From contig DBMP01000005.1 of NCBI GenBank assembly GCA_002298145.1, positions 13,071-77,070 on the forward strand: 64,000 nt of DNA. Reading direction: 5' to 3'. Position 1 is the first letter of the stretch. The number at the start of each line of letters is the position of its first letter. Below are positions 51,357-58,953 of this stretch, in pieces. Source of the DNA: Spartobacteria bacterium UBA695. Lineage in GTDB: Bacteria; Verrucomicrobiota; Verrucomicrobiia; Chthoniobacterales; Chthoniobacteraceae. Made by a program: the position numbers and the translations under genes. The notes under the pieces were generated by a model. It was not told where the DNA came from, made no database searches, and saw only the letters and a program-made list of their open reading frames with translations.

Positions 51357-51596
51357 GTAAACGTGGCCAGCGGAGCAACGCTGAGCGGTAGCGGCACGAT
51401 CAATGCGGGTATTACGGACAACGGAACGCTGAAAGGAACTCTTCACACTGGTGCCATCAGCGGTTCTGGCCTAATTTCCCCTGGCAACAGCCCCGGCATT
51501 TTGACCGCCACTTCGGTGGACGTCTCCAGAGGCATGTTTTTCGCCTTCGAGTTCACCCTACCAGCAGACGGACCTCGACGACCGCACCGCCCATGA
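51357..51596 (+). pseudogene. Autotransporter/PEP-CTERM-type beta-repeat fragment
   Basis: A frame without start codes for VASGATLSGSGTINAGITDN and GSGLISPGNSPGILTATSVD, the glycine-rich strand pattern of autotransporter-associated beta repeats. It ends abruptly after FAFEFTLP at a junction with the leftward restriction-modification remnant. Truncated at both ends. Confidence 0.6.
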
Positions 51597-51635
51597 CCTT
51601 GTAATCCGGGCGTGCGATGTCGGCGTCGTTCCCAT

Positions 51636-52686
51636 GTTGAGGAGTTTCCTACGAATCTCGCCCTCCTTCCCCATTCGAAATAGCGCTCCGTGAGGCAGGA
51701 CCACGGCCATGCGTCCCGTCTTGGGAGCCATGGACTTGATCATGTGCTGGACCCAAGCAAAGTCGCCGCTTTTGGCGGGTGGCATCCCAGCGAAGTTGCG
51801 GCCATACGGATCGCTGGTCCAGACCTCGTCTCCCCATTTTTCCAGCGAAAAGGGGGGGATTGGCGATGACGCAGTCGAAGGTGGCGAGGTCGTCACCCGA
51901 AAAGAAAGCCGGATTACGCAGAGTGTCCCCGCGGACAATCTGGAAATCCGCTGCTCCATGCAGAAAAAGGTTCATGCGGGCGATGGCGGACGTGGTCAGA
52001 TTCTTCTCTTGGCCATAGAGCTTGCCCCACAGCGTGCGAACATCTCCCCGGGTCTCTTGAACGTGATGGATTGCCTCCAAAAGCATCCCGCCGGTGCCGC
52101 AAGCCGGGTCGTAGATGAACTCGCCCTCCCGCGGATCAAGGATGTTCACCATTAACCGAACCACGGAGCGGGGCGTATAGAACTCGCCCGCTTTCTTGTT
52201 CGTGGCGTCAGCGAACTTCTTGATGAGGTATTCGTAGGATTGCCCTAAGACGTCGGCTTTGGCGCAAGCATTCCCGATTGAGAGCCGGGAGAAGTGCTCG
52301 ATGAGATCGCGCAACAGGGCGTCCGAGAGACGATCTTTATTGGTCCATTGGGCGTCACCAAAGATGCCGTAAAGCGTTTGCGGGTTCGCCTGCTCAATGC
52401 CCCGCAAGGCGGTTTGGAGTGTTTGTTGTCACTGCGCGCACGTCTCGCCAGTGGCAGCGCTCGGGGACTTGGAACCCGTAATTTTCAGGGAAGAGGGCGG
52501 CCTCCTCGTCTCCCCTGAACTCTTCCAGGGCGGCGCGGTATTCGTCGTCGTGCAAATCGCGATCCGTTTGAAGAAGAGGAGGGGGAATACGTAGGTTTTG
52601 AAATCGGCGGCGTCCACCGGGCCGCGCAGGATATTTGCCGCTTCCCAAAGATGCGATTCGAGCAGGGAGAGGGTGATTAAACTCAT
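51636..52686 (-). pseudogene. hsdM: Broken type I restriction-modification methyltransferase
   Basis: N6-adenine methyltransferase subunit of a type I system, now non-functional. Pieces in three reading frames add up to HsdM: SLLESHLWEAANILRGPVD at the 5' end, EEFRGDEEAALFPENYGFQV after a first frameshift near 52.58 kb, then DVLGQSYEYLIKKFADATNK, the SAM motif YDPACGTGGMLLEAI and catalytic VIANPPF after another shift near 52.4 kb, and EKWGDEVWTSDPYGRNFAGM after a shift at a seven-G run near 51.85 kb. The last roughly one third and hsdS/hsdR are missing. Confidence 0.85.
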
Positions 52687-52948
52687 GGTCGGTCAACCAG
52701 AAAAGGTAATTATGTCGAGGCTGTGCCAAAATGTCTATTCAAGTGGGAAAAATCTGCACCCTGCAAGCCCGTGCATACTATCGCAACCCGAGAATCGCAG
52801 CATCCACCACTATCCCTGCGTCCTTCATGGAGTTGCCCTGCACCCGGACAAAGAAGGTGGCCGCCAGATTATTTACCAGTGCTCATTGAGATCCAACGCT
52901 CAAGATGGAAGCGGCGCAGTCTCAGTAGCGAACTTGTGCTTCGAATGT
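52687..52948. other. Stretch without recognised gene
   Basis: About 260 bp upstream of the hsdM remnant. Short frames exist on both strands but none has a recognisable motif; likely decayed accessory DNA. Confidence 0.4.
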
Positions 52949-53214
52949 CTACTCGGGAACAACGGCGGGTTTATCAAAGACCATCCGTTCTAATTCGGCG
53001 ATCAACTCCAATGCTCTTGGCCCATCAACTGACGTGTCTGCCATAAGTTCCCGAAGCCGGGCGAGGTGAATTTTGACCTGGCGGGTTGCCCCATTTAACA
53101 CGGCCTGTGCGTTTTCCGATCAGTTCGGCGTAGCAGTTTGCACACCTGCTTTGTGCATCCCTCCCGGGGATTGATGGTGTGATCCGTCCATTCGATGGCG
53201 GAGTTTCTGCCCAT
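52949..53214 (-). pseudogene. DUF5131 (phage Gp37/68-like) remnant
   Basis: Starts MGRNSAIEWTDHTINP and continues EGCTK, the N-terminal signature of DUF5131 proteins. The family's CANCYAE motif follows in another frame (CANCYAELIGKRTGRVKWG), and a third frame supplies KIHLARLRELMADTSVDG to a stop. At least two frameshifts and an internal deletion. DUF5131 genes are typical of phages and plasmids. Confidence 0.6.
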
Positions 53215-53384
53215 GGTGGTTGCGTAGCACCTATTTTGTGAGCTCTGAGATTCATTCCATTATAAGCCAATTTAATCATTTTGCCGTGTGTACGACCCTG
53301 GAAGACTTTTGTCTACCCATGGAAGACACCCTTTTTAGGCAAGTTTTGCGCAGCCTTACAGAGAAACTGTAGCAATTCTGTACA

Positions 53385-53421
53385 AATGTCACCCACCGTG
53401 AATTCAATGTCACCCACCGTG
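53385..53421. repeat. Two direct repeats of a 16-mer
   Basis: AATGTCACCCACCGTG occurs at 53385-53400 and again at 53406-53421, a 21-base period, directly before the parS-like site. Possibly the end of a lost insertion sequence. Confidence 0.8.
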
Positions 53422-53422
53422 T

Positions 53423-53438
53423 TGTACCACGTGGAACA
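53423..53438. promoter_or_regulatory. parS-like site 4
   Basis: TGTACCACGTGGAACA has one mismatch to the perfect palindrome. It is 29 kb from the main cluster and inside accessory debris, so it could belong to a former plasmid or integrative element. Confidence 0.55.
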
Positions 53439-53607
53439 CCCTGAAAATAAGAGAGAAATGACAGATGCAAGCAGCCGAGGCCGGGGCACGAAACCCGCTG
53501 AAAAAACGGTTTTAGTCAACGAAGCCGGCAACGTCGGCATCCCGACGAAGCAGTTCAGGGACCCTAGCCGGAGGGGCGGAGTAAGAGTTATCAGGGTTAC
53601 TTCCTGA

Positions 53608-53666
53608 CGATACACTATAAGCGCCTGATACACTCGCTCGGTGTATTGTGCATTCTCAGTGTATCG
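53608..53666. repeat. Nested inverted repeats of GATACACT
   Basis: Outer arms CGATACACT (53608-53616) and AGTGTATCG (53658-53666), inner arms ATACAC and GTGTAT around TCGCTCG. Immediately downstream of the integrase stop; could be protein-binding arms, a terminator-like hairpin or a recombination site. Confidence 0.75.
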
Positions 53667-53671
53667 TCTGG

Positions 53672-54856
53672 TTACGAAGCTCCCAGTTTAGGCTGTTTCG
53701 TGTCGTTCAGCGATGGCACTGCATCGACCGCTGCCTTGAGAGCAGGGAAATCGAGATGGGTATAGAGTGTGTTGGTATCCACGTCTTTGTGGCCGGTGAG
53801 TTTTTGGCGGATTTCCTGGGAAATCCCGGCATTGGCCATGGCGCTGTTGAAGGAGTGGCGCAGGCTGTGGAAGCTGAGCTCGTTCCGGCCTCAGCCTGCT
53901 TTGCCTGCCGATTCGAGGCGCTTTTTCAGTTCGATGCCTGCTTTGACCATGATTCGCTTGAAGGCTTCGCTGAGGCCGGTTCGCCCTGGACCGGATTTGA
54001 CGAAGAGTGTTTTGAAGACGGGGGTCTTGGGATTGTCCGTTGCTGGGAGGGCGAGGAGGAAATCGAGGAGATCTTGATGGATGGGGATTGCAACCCGGCT
54101 GCCGCCTTTCCGCTGCTTCAGGAAGATCATGCGGTCGGCGAGGTTTACCTGCCCCCAGGTGAGGTCGGCGGTATCCCGGAGGCGCTGGCCGGTGTAGAAG
54201 CCTGCCAGGATAAGTCCCTTCCAGTCGGCAGATGGGGCGGCTTTGAGGAGGTCGGCGATTTGTTCCAGGGTGAAGACGCCTGCTTCAGTGGTTTCCTCTT
54301 TGAGCGGTTCGACCGCCTTGCACGGGTTGATGGGCATGTATCCGAGAGCGGTGGCCTTAGAGAGGGGAGCGGATAGAATTTTGGCGACGGTATGGTTGAC
54401 GGTGCGAGCAGCACGGCCTTCTTTGGCGAGGAGATCCCGGACCGAGCGAATGTTCGCCGGGGTGAGGCTGGCCAGCCCCATTTCAGCTTTGGCTCCGAGG
54501 TGTTTAAGGAAGCGGCAAACCACCGGCTGGTATTTCTTGTACGTGGCGTCCTGGCTGGACTTCTTTTTCTCCTCAATCCACTCCTCGAACCACTCCTCGA
54601 ACCAATCCCGGATTTTGTAAAAGGTGACGGGCTCCTGCCCGGCGTGCTCCATGATGGAGTTGATGACGGTACGGGCCTGAGCCTCGGTAAGCCGTCCTTC
54701 GGAAGCTTGGGTAGCTGCCTTTTCCCATTCAACGGCCATTTTCAGCGCGGTGGTGCGGTTCTTCGTTTTGGTGGATCGGGTGGTTCGGACTCCGTTCGAG
54801 TCCGTGAAGCAGGCGTACCAGAATTTACTCTTGGGATGTTTGCGGACGCTGGCCAT
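53672..54856 (-). pseudogene. Tyrosine recombinase (phage integrase) with in-frame stop
   Basis: The reading frame of 394 sense codons is interrupted by one TGA at 53891-53893. Before it: an N-terminal Arm/SAM-like DNA-binding part (MASVRKHPKSKFWYACF), the core-binding region, and the first catalytic arginine in FYTGQRLRDTADLTW with the lysine-bearing KQRKGGSRVAIPI. After it: HSLRHSFNSAMANAGIS, LTGHKD and the nucleophile region NTLYTHLDF. All catalytic residues are thus present but split by the stop, so the enzyme is presumably inactive. Start taken at MASVRKHP. Confidence 0.85.
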
Positions 54857-54939
54857 TTCGGGTAACAACCATAGTAACAACGTCTGCCTATGTCGGAGAG
54901 ATTTTGTGGTGTTGATTATGAATAACTTATGGCAAATAC

Positions 54940-54985
54940 AGAGGCCGGAATCGCCATGCGGGTTCGATTCCCGCTACCCGCTCCA
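54940..54985 (+). other. tRNA-Gly 3' fragment, probable attachment site
   Basis: Contains a perfect T-arm (GCGGG TTCGATT CCCGC at 54958-54974), the acceptor 3' strand TACCCGC, a T discriminator and CCA. This fits the 3' end of a tRNA-Gly beginning GCGGGTA. The 5' two thirds of a tRNA are absent. Lying about 80 bp upstream of the integrase start, it looks like one att end of an integrated element whose intact tRNA end is outside the window. Confidence 0.7.
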
Positions 54986-55372
54986 ACTCCTCAGCAATAA
55001 GGACTTACACCAGATTCACCGCCTTGAAAATGGCGAGTGAGAAAGGAAAGTGAGAAAATATCCTTCTCTTTCCGTGAGTATCCGGCGTAGTCCAGATTTC
55101 AAATTCTCGCTTCTGAACGAATTGGGATAGTGCCCGTTTGCATCGATGATTTGCCAAAAACGCGATTTCATGGCGCGCATTTCATTTTGGCATCCAGCGG
55201 GGTTTCCCTGAGCGATTTATCAGGCAACGGGGGACGGGTGATAAGTTTTAAAAATTAAAATTAAAATTAAAAACTTATAAAAATTCCGGTTTCTGAATTC
55301 GCCTCGCCACCGGAGCAGGCGAGATTTGCAAGAATGCAAAACTCAGCAGCGAAAATAATTTCGCTTTTTTAT
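54986..55372. other. A/T-rich gene-free stretch
   Basis: About 390 bp of clearly lower G+C than the rest of the window, with a run of AAAATT-type repeats near 55250-55280 and a hairpin (GGAAAGTGAGAA with TTCTCTTTCC) near 55045. No credible coding frame. Probably foreign DNA between the attachment site and the structured RNA locus. Confidence 0.5.
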
Positions 55373-55400
55373 TTGCAATGTAAAGAAACTGTGCTAAAAT
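55373..55400 (+). promoter_or_regulatory. Strong candidate promoter
   Basis: TTGCAA and TAAAAT with a 16-base spacer. It would start a transcript near 55407 through a structured leader, the 26-codon ORF and the structured RNA. Confidence 0.6.
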
Positions 55401-55406
55401 CTACAT

Positions 55407-55500
55407 GCGGTCAGTTTGCGCTTACATCACTCCGCCGGAGTGAGCGCAACTAAAAACAACAGCCCCAGCGCGCTAACGTTGGGACTGAAATTAGAAAGGA
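55407..55500 (+). ncRNA. Structured leader (three-way junction)
   Basis: TCAGT at 55411-55415 can pair with ACTGA at 55484-55488, enclosing two hairpins: TTGCGCT..AGCGCAA with an inner CACTCC/GGAGTG stem, and CCCAGCG/CGTTGGG. All helices are mutually compatible. May be a leader of the small ORF or the 5' domain of one large RNA with the element downstream. Confidence 0.5.
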
Positions 55501-55510
55501 AGAACAAAAT

Positions 55511-55591
55511 ATGGAAGTCACATTCTCTATCGCATTCGTCCTTATTTGCATGACACTCGCGAATAAGGTGCGGTTCGTCAAGTTCAAATAG
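55511..55591 (+). CDS. 26-residue hydrophobic peptide ORF
   Basis: The ORF has an AAAGGAAG ribosome-binding sequence eight bases upstream of its ATG, rare in this window. The peptide starts MEVTFSIAFVLICMTLANK and ends in a basic VRFVKFK, i.e. one membrane helix with a positive tail. This size and profile occur in type I toxins and other small membrane peptides. It could equally be chance inside a large non-coding RNA. No antisense RNA is evident by eye. Confidence 0.4.
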   Translation: MEVTFSIAFVLICMTLANKVRFVKFK

Positions 55592-55610
55592 AAAAAATTG
55601 TAAAAAATAC

Positions 55611-55804
55611 AAAATCGGAAATTCCAAACCTGAGGAGTCCAATCCTCCCCAGATTTGCACCGTTTGTAATTTCTAAACGTGACACGTATTCAGCCGGACT
55701 GGGTGGCAACCCAATCAAGGCTTCTTCCTACGGGGCAAAACCTCGCCCTTTAAGAGGGCTGGAAGCAAGGAATTCAGTTCATTCCGTGGGGGAAACAGTT
55801 CCCC
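55611..55804 (+). ncRNA. Structured RNA resembling HEARO / omega-RNA
   Basis: About 195 bases with at least seven compatible helices: CTGAGGAG/CCTCCCCAG, CGTTT/AAACG, AGCC/GGCT around a TGGGT-GGCA-ACCCA hairpin, CTTCC/GGAAG enclosing GCCCT/AGGGC, GGAAT/ATTCC, and a final GGGGAA/TTCCCC. Motifs such as AAGGCTTCTTCC and GCAAGGAATTCAGTTCA and the size are reminiscent of the guide RNAs of IscB/IsrB elements (HEARO class), from memory and not verified. No HNH/RuvC nuclease ORF follows; the 3' end is met by a palindromic repeat. Possibly an orphan remnant. Confidence 0.45.
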
Positions 55805-55812
55805 TCGTTCCC

Positions 55813-55967
55813 CCTCGTTACGAATCTCCAGATTCGTAACGTCGGTGTCTTGGAATCTCAGAGATTCGCAGACAGAAGACGCTGCCTTTCAGGCTCTGCA
55901 AAGTGCGCTTCGCGCTTGGGCAAGCTGCTACGCAGCACGGCAGTCCCAACCGGAGATTGGGAACGAG
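55813..55967. repeat. Composite hairpin repeat, copy R4 (inverted, interrupted)
   Basis: Starts CGTTACGAATC/GATTCGTAACG, then GGAATC/GATTC-type arms, and ends with a CCGGAGATTGGGAACGAGG half. Orientation is opposite to the copies at 31.9 and 47.5 kb, and about 60 bases of unrelated sequence separate its ends. Between the structured RNA locus and the convergent rapA gene. Confidence 0.8.
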
Positions 55968-56010
55968 GGAACCTCCGTGCTCTCCGTGTCCTCTGTGATC
56001 ACTCCCCCGC

Positions 56011-58869
56011 TTACGGCGCGCGGAAGATCAAGCGCACGGAATCCAAACGCAGACGGGCGTCGGCCAGGTGGTCGCGCAGATCGTAATACTGATTCTGCAT
56101 CGCCTCGACATCCTTCGCCGTCACGTTCGGATTGACCTCTTGCAAACTCTTCAAACGGGTCACCTCGCCGCCGACTTGCTGCTCCATCGTGGCAATCGCG
56201 GCGGCCACGGTCTGCATCGCGCGCTCCTTGGCGATCGTCTCCGCCGCTTCCAGCATGCGCGGAAGCAGCTTGTAACAAAGCTCCGTCTTGCCGAGCACCT
56301 TCTGAATCGGCGCGTCGGAAAGCGGCTTGAGCGGCTCCGTCAACTCCCGCAGGTGATTATCGACCACCACGCGCACCGGCGTCGCAGCCAGGAATCGCCC
56401 GGAGTGGAGATCCGCCGGAGCCACGACTTCGAGGACGTGAACGGCTTCCGCAAACACGCCATCCGTGCCGGGGTTGTCGGCCTGCGCCAGGGCTGCGTTG
56501 CCTTTGATCGTGCCGGTCAGCATTTCAAAGACGCCGCGCACGACGGGGTGATCCCACGTCAGGAATGAAACGTCCTCGCGAGCGAGCGCACGCTGGCGGT
56601 CGGCGGTCAGCGTCACGCCGTCCTTGGGGATGCCGGGGAGGCCCTCGCCCAGTTCCGGTCCGGGCGTGACGATCCAGGTGCGCGGGGCGATGTCCTCGAC
56701 GTTTGCGCCGAGGTAATCCCACGCAGTCAGCAGAAAATCGTCGAGTGTCGTATCGGCATCGGCGGCGCGGATCGCCTCGATGATGGCCGAGGCGTCGGTG
56801 CGGCGGTTCTGGAGCGAAAGGAGGCGATCCTCACCGGCGGCAAGGCGCTTGCGGATGTCGTCGTGAACGGCCTTGGTCTCCGCGATGAGCGCGTCGAGCG
56901 CCCCGGAAGCTTCCGGCTTGGCGATGGCGATTTTTTTGGCCTTCGGCTTCGCGGCCGTCTTGGCAGCGGTCTTGGCGGTTTTCTTCGCATTCGGCTTGGC
57001 CTCCAGCTCGGGGGCACAGGCCAGGGCGAGGGTCGCGACCGGCTCGCAGAAGCGTTCAAAGAGTTCCGCGCCGCCGTGCAGACTTTCCTCAAAGGCGTTG
57101 AGGCCTTCGTGGAACCAGCGAGCGAGAACGGCGTAGGGGCCGCCCGCGACGTAGGGGACGTGAATCTGGATCGTGGCCGTCTGCCCGATGCGGTCAAGCC
57201 GCCCAATGCGCTGTTCGAGCAGTTCGGGGTTCTCCGGCAGATCGAAGAGGACCAGGTGGTGGGCGAACTGGAAGTTGCGGCCCTCGCTGCCGATCTCCGA
57301 GCAGATGAGGAGCTGCGCGCCCTCTTCCTCCTCGGCGAACCAGGCGGCGTTGCGGTCGCGCTGGAGCAGCGTCATGCCCTCGTGGAAAAGGACGGTTGGA
57401 AGGTTGATTTTCTCCCGCAGGGCGGCTTCGAGCGCCTCGGCTTTTTCGCGGGTGCGGCAGATGAGGAGGGCTTTCGCGCCCTTGAGTTTTTTGAGGAACC
57501 CGACGAGCCATTCCACGCGCGGGTCGGCGGAAAGCTCCACGGCTTCGCCCCGGAACTCGGTTGCGGAGGCCGAGGCGTCGCCTTCGAGCGCGATGAGCTT
57601 GACGCTCCGTTTCGGGAAGCCGGAGAGTTCGGCGCGGGTATTACGGAAGATGACGCGGCCGGTGCCATGCCGGTCGACGAGCTCGCCGAGCAGCGCGGCG
57701 CGGGCGGAGGCATCGCCGTCCTTGAGCGCCAGGGCCAGCTCGCCCGCGCGGCCCGGGAGGGCGGCGAGCTTGGCGGAGTCCTTGGCGGTGAGTTTCTTTT
57801 CGTCGGCCAGCTTCCCTGCGAGCTGGGCGATGGGGGCGTACTCGGCGGCCTCGGCCTGGAAGGCTTCCAGCGACGGGTAGCGCTCGGGGTCGAGCAAGCG
57901 CAGGCGGGCAAAGTGCCCCTCGGGCCCGAGCTGTTGCGGCGTTGCCGTCAGCAAGAGCAGACCCGGGGTGGCGGCGGAAAGGGCCTCGACCAGCGCGTAC
58001 TCGGGGCTGGCGGTCTCCGGGCTCCAGGCAAGGTGGTGGGCCTCGTCGACGACGAGGAGATTCCAGCCCGCCTCGACGGCCTGGGCGCGGCGTTTCTCGT
58101 CGTGGGCGAGCCAGCCGAGCGGAGCCAGGATGAGCTGATCATCCAGGAACGGGTTGGCATTTTCCTCGTCCAGGGAGACGCAGCGCGCCTCGTCGAAGAT
58201 GGCGAAGCGGAGGTTGAACCGGCGGAAGAGTTCCACGAACCACTGGTGAACGAGCGCCTCGGGCACGAGGATCAGGATGCGCTCGGCGCGGCCGGTAAGG
58301 TAAAGGCGGTGCAGGATGAGACAGGCTTCGATGGTTTTGCCCAAGCCCACTTCGTCGGCCAGGAGCACGCGCGGCTTTTGGCGCGAGGCGACTTCGCTGG
58401 CGATGGCGAGCTGGTGCGGGATCAAGTCGATGCGCGCGCCGGTGAAGCCGTAGGCGGGCGATTGCAGGACGCGGTGCTGGTGCTCCAGGGCCTCCAGGCG
58501 CAGGTCGAAGCTCTCGCACGGGTCCACCTGGGCCCCGGCGATGCGGTCGCCCGGTTTGTCCCAGGTGAGGATGTCGCTGAGCTGCGTTTCCACCAGGCGC
58601 TCGCCGGTGGGGCTGCCGTAGGTGACGGTTCCGTCGGAGCGTTCGTTGACGACGGTGACGACGAAGCTGCCGCCATCGTGGGCGTGAATCGTGTCGCCGA
58701 CTTTGAAGCGGATGCGCCGCAACGGAGCTGCGGCCTCGGCATAGAGCCGCATGGCATTGCTTGCCGGGAAAAACATTTTAACCCGCCCCGGCTCCACGCC
58801 GAGCACGATGCCCAACCCGAGTTCCGGTTCCGGTTCACTGATCCAACGCTGGCCTGCTGCAAAACGCAT
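56011..58869 (-). CDS. rapA: RapA-like SNF2-family helicase
   Basis: Swi2/Snf2 ATPase that recycles RNA polymerase during transcription. 952 residues with two N-terminal Tudor-like domains (about 1-110), motif I ADEVGLGKTIEACLILHRL, motif II LLVVDEAHHLAWS, helicase motif V-VI region ICSEIGSEGRNFQFAHHLVL and LEQRIGRLDRIGQTATI, and a C-terminal spacer/domain. A Lys/Ala linker (AKKTAKTAAKTAAKPKAKKI) is inserted after the helicase core, compositionally like the tail of PPDK in this window. Long gaps on both sides suggest its own transcript. Confidence 0.92.
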   Translation of the reverse strand: MRFAAGQRWISEPEPELGLGIVLGVEPGRVKMFFPASNAMRLYAEAAAPLRRIRFKVGDTIHAHDGGSFVVTVVNERSDGTVTYGSPTGERLVETQLSDILTWDKPGDRIAGAQVDPCESFDLRLEALEHQHRVLQSPAYGFTGARIDLIPHQLAIASEVASRQKPRVLLADEVGLGKTIEACLILHRLYLTGRAERILILVPEALVHQWFVELFRRFNLRFAIFDEARCVSLDEENANPFLDDQLILAPLGWLAHDEKRRAQAVEAGWNLLVVDEAHHLAWSPETASPEYALVEALSAATPGLLLLTATPQQLGPEGHFARLRLLDPERYPSLEAFQAEAAEYAPIAQLAGKLADEKKLTAKDSAKLAALPGRAGELALALKDGDASARAALLGELVDRHGTGRVIFRNTRAELSGFPKRSVKLIALEGDASASATEFRGEAVELSADPRVEWLVGFLKKLKGAKALLICRTREKAEALEAALREKINLPTVLFHEGMTLLQRDRNAAWFAEEEEGAQLLICSEIGSEGRNFQFAHHLVLFDLPENPELLEQRIGRLDRIGQTATIQIHVPYVAGGPYAVLARWFHEGLNAFEESLHGGAELFERFCEPVATLALACAPELEAKPNAKKTAKTAAKTAAKPKAKKIAIAKPEASGALDALIAETKAVHDDIRKRLAAGEDRLLSLQNRRTDASAIIEAIRAADADTTLDDFLLTAWDYLGANVEDIAPRTWIVTPGPELGEGLPGIPKDGVTLTADRQRALAREDVSFLTWDHPVVRGVFEMLTGTIKGNAALAQADNPGTDGVFAEAVHVLEVVAPADLHSGRFLAATPVRVVVDNHLRELTEPLKPLSDAPIQKVLGKTELCYKLLPRMLEAAETIAKERAMQTVAAAIATMEQQVGGEVTRLKSLQEVNPNVTAKDVEAMQNQYYDLRDHLADARLRLDSVRLIFRAP

Positions 58870-58953
58870 TTTTTTTGGTGTAGGGAAGATGACTAGTCAC
58901 CGGTCGTTTATTTCCCACCGGTGTCAAGGGATGTTCAACTGGAGTGCGGGGGG

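Larger units (their letters stand above)
53215..53607. other. Mobile-element debris between DUF5131 and integrase remnants
   Basis: About 390 bp. Holds two direct repeats of GTCACCCACCGTG with flanks (53385-53421), a parS-like palindrome, and a possible 49-codon rightward frame (53458-53607, beginning MTDASSRGRGTK) with no recognised motif. The GTGGGTGACATT strings on the opposite strand recall the multiple terminal repeats of IS21-type elements, but no transposase is present. Confidence 0.4.

Noticed and set aside
53891..53893. TGA as a selenocysteine codon in the integrase
   Set aside because: Integrases have no selenocysteine at this position and no SECIS-like hairpin is apparent; a nonsense mutation is simpler.
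54940..54985. Functional tRNA-Gly gene
   Set aside because: Only the T-arm and acceptor 3' strand are present; no D-arm or anticodon arm can be formed upstream.
56863..58896. 677-codon frame antisense to rapA
   Set aside because: Compositional shadow; no domain signatures.
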